A DNA stretch of 24,918 nucleotides from an uncultured Actinomycetes bacterium (GTDB lineage: Bacteria; Actinomycetota; Actinomycetes; Nanopelagicales; Nanopelagicaceae), in contig CAITFY010000052.1 in the NCBI GenBank assembly GCA_903891755.1, positions 1-24,918 of the forward strand, given 5' to 3'. Below are positions 1 through 6,665 of this stretch, in pieces (positions within the stretch are counted from its first letter, which is position 1; each line of letters begins with the position of its first letter). The position numbers and the translations under genes are program-made. The notes beneath the pieces are model-generated. The model did no database searches, was not told the origin of the DNA, and saw only the letters and a program-made list of their open reading frames with translations.

Positions 1-245
1 CCAACACCAATAAGTGAAGGAGCAATAGAGCCACCTTCAGCATGCAAACCGTGACATGAAGAGCAACCGCGAAGGAAGATTGCCTTACCCTCTGAAACCA
101 AAGTTGATGTTCCTGTAGTCATCGTTGATTGCGCACTTGGAAGCGCCGATGCCGCGACGAAGGCGGTACCAATCGTGAAGAGTGCAGCGACGACCAAAAT
201 TGGGCCAGCAATGCGATGACGTCGGAAGCTAGAGATACGTTTCAC
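1..245 (-). CDS. qcrC: Cytochrome bc1 complex cytochrome c subunit QcrC, N-terminal part (cut by window edge)
   Basis: The first 81 codons are visible. Residues 1-14 are basic (VKRISSFRRH...), residues 15-35 form a hydrophobic signal-anchor, and a c-type haem motif CSSCH lies at residues 61-65, followed by a Gly-rich haem-pocket segment. In actinobacteria QcrC is a membrane-anchored dihaem cytochrome c of the bc1-aa3 supercomplex that passes electrons from the Rieske protein to oxidase on the outer face of the membrane. The GTG start (243-245) has a good Shine-Dalgarno AGGAG (252-256) that overlaps the TAG stop of ctaE just upstream, so the two are co-transcribed as ctaE-qcrC. The second haem and C-terminal anchor lie outside the window. 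The gene order matches actinobacterial ctaE-qcrCAB. Confidence 0.92.
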   Translation of the reverse strand, partial: MKRISSFRRHRIAGPILVVAALFTIGTAFVAASALPSAQSTMTTGTSTLVSEGKAIFLRGCSSCHGLHAEGGSIAPSLIGV

Positions 246-254
246 TGATAGCTC

Positions 255-878
255 CTATTTAATCAAGTAGATCGTCGAGAAGAGGGCGATCCAAACAATG
301 TCCACAAAGTGCCAGTAGTACGAGACAACGATTGCGGTTGTTGCTTGGGAATGTCCGAACTTGCGAGCTTTAGCTACGCGAATAAGTACAACGAGGAAGG
401 CCAACAGCCCACCAGTCACGTGCAAACCGTGGAATCCTGTTGTTATATAAAAGACTGAGCCATATGCACGAGATGAAAGTGAAAGTCCTTCTCGAACCAA
501 GTTGGCATATTCATAGATCTGACCGGCGATGAAGAAGGCACCCATCAAGAATGTGAGCGCAAACCACTCGCGCATTCCCCATTGTGAGAATTTGTAGAGA
601 GGGCCACTGCGGCGCCCTTGAAAACGCTCAGCGGCGAATACACCGAACTGACACGTTACTGACGAGAGAACGAGCACGGTCGTATTGATCGCAGCAAACT
701 TCACGTTGAGCATGCCAGTTGATTCAAGCCAAATATTTGGACCTTGAACGGCGCGGGTGGTGAAGTACATTGCAAATAGTGCTGCGAAGAACATCAGCTC
801 CGAGGAGAGCCAGACGATGGTGCCTACTGCCACCAAATTGGGGCGGTTGTTCTTGGCCGGGGCTTCTAGTGTGGTCAC
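255..878 (-). CDS. ctaE: Cytochrome c oxidase subunit III (aa3-type)
   Basis: This is subunit III of the haem-copper oxidase, a structural subunit next to the catalytic subunit I in the membrane. The characteristic start NRPNLVAVGTIVWLSSELMFF is followed by five hydrophobic helices and the late HGLHVTGG motif, typical of the short (about 200 aa) actinobacterial CtaE. A longer frame opens at 959, but its extra 27 residues look like untranslated DNA (polar, rich in Cys, Arg and His). The GTG at 876-878 gives 207 aa and has a -10-like AATAAT exactly six bases upstream (885-890), so I prefer it and predict a leaderless mRNA. It is divergent from trpD and is followed by qcrC with only a nine-base gap. 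Confidence 0.9.
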   Translation of the reverse strand: MTTLEAPAKNNRPNLVAVGTIVWLSSELMFFAALFAMYFTTRAVQGPNIWLESTGMLNVKFAAINTTVLVLSSVTCQFGVFAAERFQGRRSGPLYKFSQWGMREWFALTFLMGAFFIAGQIYEYANLVREGLSLSSRAYGSVFYITTGFHGLHVTGGLLAFLVVLIRVAKARKFGHSQATTAIVVSYYWHFVDIVWIALFSTIYLIK

Positions 879-982
879 GGGCGCATTATTCCCGATTTCA
901 CCCTTTTTTAAGTAATGGGGCTCTAATTGGGCGCGGCAATCACGGGTGAGTCTTATCACGCAAAAGATAGGATTTCGCCATG
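876..982. promoter_or_regulatory. Divergent ctaE / trpD promoter region
   Basis: On the minus strand AATAAT (885-890) lies six bases before the ctaE GTG. On the plus strand TAGGAT (968-973) lies six bases before the trpD ATG. Neither gene has room for a leader if these -10 boxes are used. No convincing -35 hexamer was recognised for either. The AGGA inside the trpD -10 box could be misread as a Shine-Dalgarno. Confidence 0.55.
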
Positions 983-2032
983 GAAAATAGTGTGATTTCT
1001 TGGGACCAGATCATTGCCCAATTAGCCGACCATGAGGATCTCAACGCACTTCAAGCTCAATGGGCGATGGGTGAGATTCTCGGCGACCGAGCCGAGAAGG
1101 AGACCATTAAATCCTTCCTTTTAGGTGTCCAGGCCAAGGGCGAAACCGCCTTAGAAGTTGAAGCTTTTGTAGAGGTCATGTATCAACATTGTGCGCCGAT
1201 CTCCATACCCCAAAGGGCCGTAGATCCCGTGGGGACCGGTGGGGATGGCGCAAATACCATCAATATCTCAACTACGGCTGCGATAATTGCAAGGGCGGCT
1301 GGAGCTACTGTCGTAAAGCACGGAGCTAGAGCCGCATCCTCAAAATCAGGAGCGGCAGATCTCCTAGAAGCCTTGGGGGTCAATATTGACCTCGATGGCG
1401 CTCAGGTTGCCGCCTGTGTAGAAGCGGTGGGCATCGGGTTCTGTTTCGCCCCAAAGTTCCATCCAGCCATGCGTTTTGCCGCCCCAGCCCGTAAAGAGCT
1501 CGGACAGGCATCGGTCTTTAACATCCTGGGACCTCTAGCCAACCCAGCCAAACCGGCAGCGGTGGCAATCGGCGTGAGCAAGGCTCGCGTGATGCCCATC
1601 ATGGCCGATGTCTTGAGCAAGCGAGGTGCCGAAGGATTCTTGTTCCGTGGTGATGATGGAATCGATGAAATCACCTTGAGCACGACGACCCAGATCATGC
1701 AGATCAATAACGGAGAGCGGAAACTCGAAAGCTTTGACCCGCGAGCTCTTGGAATCGCCTATGCACCTATAGAGACCCTGGCTGGTGGAGATGCTGAATT
1801 CAACGCGGCAGTCACTTTGAGGATATTTGAGGGGGAGAAGAGCCCGGCTCGAGATGCAGTACTTCTAAATGCGGCTGCGGCGATCGCGGCCTTTAGAGCG
1901 GACTTTTCAAAATCAATCACTGAGCAATTAGCCGAGGGGTATGCAGCGGCAAGTGCTGCGGTGGATTCAGGCGCGGCGCGCGAAACTCTCAAAGAGTGGG
2001 CGCTATTCACCCAGCAATTTAGATCAGCCTAG
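980..2032 (+). CDS. trpD: Anthranilate phosphoribosyltransferase
   Basis: TrpD transfers the phosphoribosyl group of PRPP to anthranilate in the second step of tryptophan synthesis in the cytoplasm. The N-terminal helical domain (1-75) is followed by the PRPP-binding loop GTGGDG at residues 85-90, the KHGxRxxSS segment at about 113-121 that contacts anthranilate and phosphate, and the conserved NILGPLANP near residue 180. At 350 aa it is full length. No other trp gene is adjacent, so it stands alone, as is common in actinobacteria, where trpD sits beside the bc1-aa3 genes. The ATG is preceded by TAGGAT-N6, suggesting a leaderless transcript. Its last 14 bases overlap the 3' end of the convergent exonuclease gene. 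Confidence 0.97.
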   Translation: MENSVISWDQIIAQLADHEDLNALQAQWAMGEILGDRAEKETIKSFLLGVQAKGETALEVEAFVEVMYQHCAPISIPQRAVDPVGTGGDGANTINISTTAAIIARAAGATVVKHGARAASSKSGAADLLEALGVNIDLDGAQVAACVEAVGIGFCFAPKFHPAMRFAAPARKELGQASVFNILGPLANPAKPAAVAIGVSKARVMPIMADVLSKRGAEGFLFRGDDGIDEITLSTTTQIMQINNGERKLESFDPRALGIAYAPIETLAGGDAEFNAAVTLRIFEGEKSPARDAVLLNAAAAIAAFRADFSKSITEQLAEGYAAASAAVDSGAARETLKEWALFTQQFRSA

Positions 2033-2639
2033 GTTCTCGCTTAATTCTCTTACGTGAGAACTTCTCGAGTTCTCCAAAGTTCTGAACTCCAAAGCCACTG
2101 AGGCGTTCAAAGAGTGCGTGAAGAACTTCGACCGTTGTCTGCGCATCATCAAGCGCTCTGTGCGTTGGAGTAACTTGAGTATTGAAAAATGCGGCAAGGG
2201 TTCCGAGTTTGCAATCGAGAACTTCATCGCGTGTGAGTACTGCTCGAGCCAACCGCACCGTATCGATTACCTTGTATTTAGGCCATGGATACTCAAGTTC
2301 GCGACTAGCTGCTTGAAGAAAACCAATATCAAATGGGGCGTTATGAGCAACAAGCACCGTCTCTTCGGCTGACCCGCAGAACTCTAAGAAGGTTGGGAAG
2401 ACCTCGTCAATGATGGGGGCCAGGCGAACCATCTCGTTATCAATGCCTGTTAGCTCTGTGATGAAAACTGGAATTGGCGCGAGTGGGTTAACAAAACTTT
2501 TGAACTCACCCAGGACTTCGCCACCGCGAACTTTCACCGCGCCGACTTCAGTGATGACCGCACCTGCATGTGGACTTCCGCCGGTTGTCTCTAAATCCAC
2601 CACAACAAATGTTGTCTGGTGTAGCGGCAAGTTCTCCAT
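2019..2639 (-). CDS. DEDDh 3'-5' exonuclease, DNA polymerase III epsilon-like
   Basis: This is a 206-aa stand-alone exonuclease of the RNase T / DnaQ fold. The visible catalytic set is Asp15 and Glu17 (VVDLETTGG), Asp104 (NAPFDIGF), His160 and Asp165 (HRALDD), i.e. the DEDDh type using two metal ions. Family members proofread or trim DNA or RNA 3' ends. No UvrC-like GIY-YIG domain follows, unlike the longer actinobacterial DnaQ-UvrC fusions. The ATG at 2637-2639 has no Shine-Dalgarno. TAGCCT (2649-2654) lies nine bases upstream, or six bases before an in-frame ATT, so the transcript probably has zero to three leader bases. The 3' end overlaps trpD by 14 bp. Whether it is the replicative epsilon or a repair enzyme cannot be told from sequence alone. 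Confidence 0.9.
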   Translation of the reverse strand: MENLPLHQTTFVVVDLETTGGSPHAGAVITEVGAVKVRGGEVLGEFKSFVNPLAPIPVFITELTGIDNEMVRLAPIIDEVFPTFLEFCGSAEETVLVAHNAPFDIGFLQAASRELEYPWPKYKVIDTVRLARAVLTRDEVLDCKLGTLAAFFNTQVTPTHRALDDAQTTVEVLHALFERLSGFGVQNFGELEKFSRKRIKREPRLI

Positions 2640-2674
2640 AATGGTTGAAGGCTACGCGACTTATCTGACAGCGG

Positions 2675-3355
2675 TCAGCGAAGAATCAATCCAAGGGCAA
2701 AAATAATTCCCATTGTGATCGGCAAGGTTTGCATAAGTCCGCGCAGGGTGGAGACGGTGGCACTGGCGCCAAAGCGACGTTGGTTGAAAGCGCCGAGGAC
2801 GGATGCAATTACGGGATAGGTGGACATAGCTCCAGCGGCTTTAGCTCCAACATGAGGGGCCAGTGCACTCAGGGAAACCAAGAGCACCAAAGTCACCAGA
2901 ATTCGAACCGGAAGTTCCCAACGCGGGGGAGAGAGTTTCAAGGTGGGCATCGAAACTTTGGGCCACATCTTCATCGCAGCCAACCAGACGAGTATTAGCG
3001 CGGGGACGGTAATCCAGATTGAAATTTTGAGTGATGTAACTAGGAAGCCAGTACCAACGCATGCCACTGTACCTAGAAGAATCGCCACCTGCCACGAGAA
3101 ATTTATAGCGGCATAGGCATAGGCCAAGCAGAAAACGATGAGGGCGATTTGCCCCAATAGAACTCCGCGAGCGGTATGGCCGGCGAAGTTGATTCCCTCT
3201 TGAATCGCGATGATAAAGATGAAGGGACCTGTGGTGATGGGAAGGCCGATCAGCCAACCTCCAAAACGATCACCGAATCGCCTCTGCAGATAGCTGACAG
3301 AGAGAACGATTATTGGCGCGAGAATCAATTTGAGGAAAAAAAGAGGGGTGAACAT
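2675..3355 (-). CDS. Polytopic membrane protein with internal repeat, function unknown
   Basis: About 226 aa, almost entirely hydrophobic, with roughly seven to eight membrane segments. I do not recognise an assigned function. The two halves look homologous: the segment around FGGWLIGLPITTGP, some 20 residues before a conserved AxxxxRGxLxGQ, is echoed in the C-terminal half by AAGAMSTYPVIAS and, at similar spacing, ATVSTLRGLMQT. That indicates an inverted or direct repeat architecture as in small transporters. The frame opens at 3409 (TTG) inside the divergent hydrolase gene. I prefer ATG 3353-3355 (or the adjacent TTG at 3358) because hydrophobic sequence begins there and a TATCGT -10-like box (3364-3369) lies five to eight bases upstream. 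A 35-bp gap separates it from the exonuclease start. Confidence 0.75.
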   Translation of the reverse strand: MFTPLFFLKLILAPIIVLSVSYLQRRFGDRFGGWLIGLPITTGPFIFIIAIQEGINFAGHTARGVLLGQIALIVFCLAYAYAAINFSWQVAILLGTVACVGTGFLVTSLKISIWITVPALILVWLAAMKMWPKVSMPTLKLSPPRWELPVRILVTLVLLVSLSALAPHVGAKAAGAMSTYPVIASVLGAFNQRRFGASATVSTLRGLMQTLPITMGIIFALGLILR

Positions 3356-3395
3356 CAAGGTGGACGATACCCGAGTCGGGGACTTAGATTGAGGT
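3356..3395. promoter_or_regulatory. 40-bp divergent promoter (membrane protein / hydrolase)
   Basis: On the minus strand TATCGT (3364-3369) precedes the membrane-protein start. On the plus strand TAGATT (3385-3390) ends five bases before the hydrolase ATG. Both genes appear to be transcribed from inside this 40-bp gap with essentially no leader. Confidence 0.4.
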
Positions 3396-4154
3396 ATGGC
3401 AACTAGCAAAACACCAGCCGGCTGGCTTGAAGATTACTTCGCTCCTGGCAAAGAACACGCTGATATTGGAATTGTCTTCGTTCATGGTTTCACTGGCTCA
3501 CCCGCTTCCATGCGCCCTTGGGCTGCCTACTTTGAGGAGCGCGGTTACACAGTTTCAGTTCCTCGCCTTCCTGGTCATGCGACCGAATGGCAAGATCTCA
3601 ACAAGGTGAAATGGCAAGAGTGGCCAGCACGAGTTCAAGTTGAGATCGATAAGTTAAAGGGAATATGTCGCAAAGTTTTTGTCTTTGGTCTCTCCATGGG
3701 CGGCGGAACCACACTCAATGTTGCAGAGAACAATGAACTTGCTGGTATCTGCCTTGTGAATCCAATGATTCATATTCCAGGAAACCTTATTAAGTTCGCG
3801 CCAATTCTTGCGATGTTGCAACCCGGTCGTGCCTCAGTGGGCGATGATATTAAGAAGCCCGATGTAACTGAGTGGGGCTACGACATGCTTCCAACCAAAG
3901 GCGTTGTTCAACTCAACAAGATGCTTAAAGTAACGCGCGCAAATCTTTCGAGCGTTACCTGTCCAACTCTTCTATTCCATAGCGTCGATGATCATGTACT
4001 GCCAATTTCAAACTCCAACATCATCATGTCCGAGATTGCAAGCATCTCTGGGCAGCGCATCGAGTTAACAAATAGTTATCACGTCGCCACAATGGATTTT
4101 GATGCTCCACTTATCTTCGCTAACTCGTTAGCGCACGTTGAGCACTGGAGCTAG
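3396..4154 (+). CDS. Alpha/beta hydrolase, carboxylesterase / monoacylglycerol lipase-like
   Basis: A 252-aa serine hydrolase. The oxyanion-hole motif VFVHGFTGS sits at about residues 28-35, the nucleophile elbow GLSMGG places Ser100, HSVDDHVLP gives the acid Asp (198/199), and SYHVATMD gives His229. The PRLPGHA strand-loop after the first helix is typical of the Est30-like carboxylesterases that cleave short-chain esters. There is no signal peptide, so it is cytosolic. The ATG at 3396 follows TAGATT-N5, consistent with leaderless expression. Its stop codon shares the palindrome CTAG (4151-4154) with the stop of the convergent racemase-like gene. The physiological substrate is unknown, and the catalytic Asp assignment between 198 and 199 is uncertain. 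Confidence 0.9.
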   Translation: MATSKTPAGWLEDYFAPGKEHADIGIVFVHGFTGSPASMRPWAAYFEERGYTVSVPRLPGHATEWQDLNKVKWQEWPARVQVEIDKLKGICRKVFVFGLSMGGGTTLNVAENNELAGICLVNPMIHIPGNLIKFAPILAMLQPGRASVGDDIKKPDVTEWGYDMLPTKGVVQLNKMLKVTRANLSSVTCPTLLFHSVDDHVLPISNSNIIMSEIASISGQRIELTNSYHVATMDFDAPLIFANSLAHVEHWS

Positions 4155-5257
4155 AGAGCAATAACTTCCTTGTGAGAGGTAATTGAATCTAGAAAATCTA
4201 GATGTGGTGTTACGCCGATTCCGATTCCTTGCGGTACATGTAGGAAACCATCCTCCATCACAAATGGATCTGTGATGTCTTGGTGGAAGAAGCGACTTGA
4301 AGCGGATGTATCTCCAGGCAATGTGAACCCGGGAAGCGCAGCCAAGGCAACATTCGCAGCGCGACCAATGCCAGTCTCTAACATTCCGCCGCACCAGACG
4401 GGGATTCCCTCATTGAGACAGAGATCGTGAATTTTCACGGCCTCTAAATATCCGCCGACGCGACCCGGTTTGATATTGATGACTGTTGTTGCCTTAAGCG
4501 CGAGGGCATCTTCGGCTGAGTGCAATGAAGTGATTGATTCATCTAAACAGATCGGGGTCAGAACTTTTAGCGCGAGTTGGGCATGGCCCAAAATGTCATG
4601 TTCATCCAGGGGTTGTTCTATCAAAAGTAATTCAAATTTATCGAGACCAGAGAGCAGCTCTCCATCACTTCGGCCGTATGCCTGGTTGGCATCAACTTGT
4701 AATGGAATTTCAGGCCAGAGCCTGCGAATCTCGCCAACTGGCTCTAGATCCCAGCCAGGTTCGATCTTCAATTTGATGCGCTTATATCCGTCGGCGATGT
4801 AACCACTCACTTCATCGACTAGTGCGTCGATCGATGGAGCGATTCCTACCGAAACTCCGCAGGGAATCTTTGCTTTGTTGGCGCCGAGAAAATCCGCGAG
4901 GCTGCGATTTTCAATTCGTAATTGTGCATCGAGAAGTGCCGTTTCTAGCGTTGCTTTCGCCATGGGTGAACCAAGGAACGGTGCTAGAAGCGGTGCAACA
5001 TCTTGAGCTGTGATATCCCCAGCTTGCGCGAGAGTTGGAATGAGAAAACGACGCATCAGGTCAAGGGAGCCGGCGACATACTCTGGTGAATAGAGAGGTT
5101 CTGACATGGCAACACATTCAGACCATCCGACAATTCCATCGGTGGTAGTTACCTTAAGAATGAGTACTTCACGTGCCGTTTGAGTACCAAAGGAAGTTCT
5201 AAAAGGGCGCACAAGTGGAAGATTGATGGTTCGCAGTTCTAGTTCAGCGATTTTCAT
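4151..5257 (-). CDS. o-Succinylbenzoate synthase / N-succinylamino acid racemase family (enolase superfamily)
   Basis: A 368-aa muconate-lactonizing subgroup enolase enzyme. The capping domain (1-125) leads into the barrel with KxK (Lys162, Lys164), metal ligands Asp189 (VDANQAYG), Glu214 (LIEQP) and Asp239 (CLDES), and the second base Lys263 in NIKPGRVGG. The Arg three residues after that Lys (Arg266) is the residue associated with racemase activity in the Amycolatopsis enzyme, and the numbering is almost the same. Annotation pipelines usually call this MenC, but no menaquinone gene is nearby. The upstream partner is a COG3375 GNAT whose stop lies two bases before this start, with a GGAG Shine-Dalgarno across the junction. 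I infer N-succinylamino acid racemase, with OSBS as the alternative or an additional activity. Confidence 0.88.
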   Translation of the reverse strand: MKIAELELRTINLPLVRPFRTSFGTQTAREVLILKVTTTDGIVGWSECVAMSEPLYSPEYVAGSLDLMRRFLIPTLAQAGDITAQDVAPLLAPFLGSPMAKATLETALLDAQLRIENRSLADFLGANKAKIPCGVSVGIAPSIDALVDEVSGYIADGYKRIKLKIEPGWDLEPVGEIRRLWPEIPLQVDANQAYGRSDGELLSGLDKFELLLIEQPLDEHDILGHAQLALKVLTPICLDESITSLHSAEDALALKATTVINIKPGRVGGYLEAVKIHDLCLNEGIPVWCGGMLETGIGRAANVALAALPGFTLPGDTSASSRFFHQDITDPFVMEDGFLHVPQGIGIGVTPHLDFLDSITSHKEVIAL

Positions 5258-5259
5258 TC

Positions 5260-5958
5260 TTACTCCAATACGTATTCGTTGTGCGCCGAGAAACCGATGA
5301 CTTTCTTTCCATCCTTAAATGCCTGAAGAAATGCCTCGCGAACTTGAAAGCGATATTCCTGGCTCTTGCTTGGGTCGCTCTGACGTATTGCGACGATATC
5401 CTGGGGGAGCGCGATTAACTCAGCATCATAGGGAGGGTCAATAATCTCCTTGCGAGGAGCGGGTAATTCTTTTGTCGTATCCCAGCGCACCATGATTCGA
5501 TCTGATTCATCTCCATTGTTCAGTTCATCGGCCATATTTCCGTAGAAATTTGGTTGATAGGAGACCAAGTCGGCTCCAAGTTTAAGAATATTTAAACGAG
5601 CATTTCTCCGAACCAGCGGATCGAAGGTCCATGTGATTGATTTGTATCCGTGCTCTTTGGCCCATGCCCATTGATGCATCTTTACCGCGGTACCTAAACC
5701 CTGATCGCGATGTGAATCAATGAATGCGGTCATATGACTATGTAAATGAATTTCAGGTTCGATTGAGGGGAAGGCGAATGATGCTCCAACAACCTTGGCT
5801 CCATCAAAGACGCCAACAAGGTAACTTCCCGCATGAACCATCGCCTGCAACATATTTGAAGTTATCTGAGTTTCATTACCAGACGGCCAGACAGAGTCGA
5901 AGATCATGCGAGCATGGAACTGTTCTTGCAGGGTGTGTAGCTCGCGTATCTCAATCAC
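5260..5958 (-). CDS. GNAT acyltransferase, COG3375-like (probable amino-acid N-succinyltransferase)
   Basis: A 232-aa protein with a GNAT fold. The acyl-CoA loop region is seen as RDQGLGTAVKMHQWAW at about residues 82-97. It is followed by the family-specific TFDPLVRRNARLNI and NFYGNM motifs and, shortly after, by IMVRW. These motifs mark the COG3375 group, which is often encoded next to N-acyl/N-succinylamino acid racemases and is known there to succinylate D-amino acids. It is the first gene of a two-gene operon with the racemase-like gene. The start is GTG (5956-5958), with TAATAT exactly six bases upstream (5965-5970) and no Shine-Dalgarno. The substrate is inferred from the neighbour. 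A plain acetyltransferase cannot be excluded. Confidence 0.85.
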   Translation of the reverse strand: MIEIRELHTLQEQFHARMIFDSVWPSGNETQITSNMLQAMVHAGSYLVGVFDGAKVVGASFAFPSIEPEIHLHSHMTAFIDSHRDQGLGTAVKMHQWAWAKEHGYKSITWTFDPLVRRNARLNILKLGADLVSYQPNFYGNMADELNNGDESDRIMVRWDTTKELPAPRKEIIDPPYDAELIALPQDIVAIRQSDPSKSQEYRFQVREAFLQAFKDGKKVIGFSAHNEYVLE

Positions 5959-6004
5959 TCGTAAATATTAGTGGCGTGAGTAGCGATACGGGTACCTTTG
6001 CCTC
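5959..6004. promoter_or_regulatory. 46-bp divergent leaderless promoter pair (GNAT / LysE)
   Basis: On the minus strand TAATAT (5965-5970) is six bases from the GNAT GTG. On the plus strand TACCTT (5993-5998) is six bases from the exporter GTG. The -35 regions of the two promoters must overlap within the 22 bp between the two -10 boxes, so the promoters probably compete for polymerase or share a regulator. Confidence 0.55.
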
Positions 6005-6652
6005 GTGAATTCAAGTGTGCAATTGCTCCAGATTATTCCCGCTTTTGCACTCACAGCACTTTTACTAGCAGTAGTTCCCGGTCAGGGAGTCGCTATGGTT
6101 TTGCGGCAAAGTTTGATTGGCGGCAAGAGGGCCGCGTTCTACTCAGTTTTCGGCAATTCCTCTGGTCTAATCATTTGGGGAGCGCTCTCCGCTGTTGGCC
6201 TCTCTGCTATTTTTGCTAAATCGCACACCGCCTTTAATATCTTGAAATATCTCGGCGTTCTCTTCTTATTGGGTCTAGCGGTGCAAACTCTGATTCAACT
6301 TCGTAAGGAATTTGGAAAGTTTGATGTTGAAACTGGCGCCAAGACAGATGCGAAGGCGGCATATCGTCTCGGGTTATTTACAAATCTAACTAATGTAAAG
6401 GCAGCGGTTTTCGCTGTTGCTTTCATTCCGCAATTTGTTCCGCATCACTTCTCGCTTGGATGGGGCATATTCATTCTTAGCTGTGTGCAAGCTACGGTTT
6501 CATTTGGTTGGTATACAACGCTGATACTGGCAGTTGATAGAGCCGCAGTTTTCTTAGCTAGGCCAAAGGTGCGTCGAGTGCTTACTGGAATATCGGCAGC
6601 AGGAATTGTCTTGCTTGCAGTCGGGCTGCTCTTCTCGCACCCTCGTTCGTAA
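6005..6652 (+). CDS. LysE/RhtB family amino-acid exporter
   Basis: A 215-aa inner-membrane exporter with six hydrophobic segments. The family signature appears near the N-terminus (VVPGQGVAMVLRQSLIGGKRAAF, residues 23-45), with G-rich first helices and the later FLLGLAVQTL and NLTNVKAAVFAVAFIPQFV segments. The LysE/RhtB family exports amino acids such as lysine, threonine or homoserine lactone. The start is GTG at 6005 with TACCTT-N6 upstream. It is divergent from the GNAT/racemase operon across only 46 bp, which fits a shared amino-acid theme but does not prove it. The stop lies five bases from the stop of the convergent flavoenzyme. Confidence 0.9.
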   Translation: MNSSVQLLQIIPAFALTALLLAVVPGQGVAMVLRQSLIGGKRAAFYSVFGNSSGLIIWGALSAVGLSAIFAKSHTAFNILKYLGVLFLLGLAVQTLIQLRKEFGKFDVETGAKTDAKAAYRLGLFTNLTNVKAAVFAVAFIPQFVPHHFSLGWGIFILSCVQATVSFGWYTTLILAVDRAAVFLARPKVRRVLTGISAAGIVLLAVGLLFSHPRS

Positions 6653-6665
6653 CTCTCTTAGAGAG
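6653..6665. terminator. Small palindrome at a convergent gene junction
   Basis: CTCTC-TTA-GAGAG forms a 5-bp stem with a 3-base loop. It spans the five-base gap between the LysE stop and the stop of the NPD flavoenzyme and runs into the latter's last codons. There is no U tract on either side, so it would be a weak bidirectional terminator at best. Confidence 0.25.

Noticed and set aside
879..959. Extra 27-residue N-terminus of ctaE from the longest frame
   Set aside because: Its composition is unlike a membrane protein start, and the GTG at 878 has a -10-like box at the exact spacing seen elsewhere and matches the usual family length.
1183..1383. Antisense frames inside trpD, thrS, pabBC and other genes
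   Set aside because: They are shadows of strongly supported genes with conserved motifs and lack their own start signals.
4186..4202. Tandem TCTAGA direct and inverted repeat
   Set aside because: It lies inside the racemase coding frame near its C-terminus and shows no wider repeat structure; likely chance.
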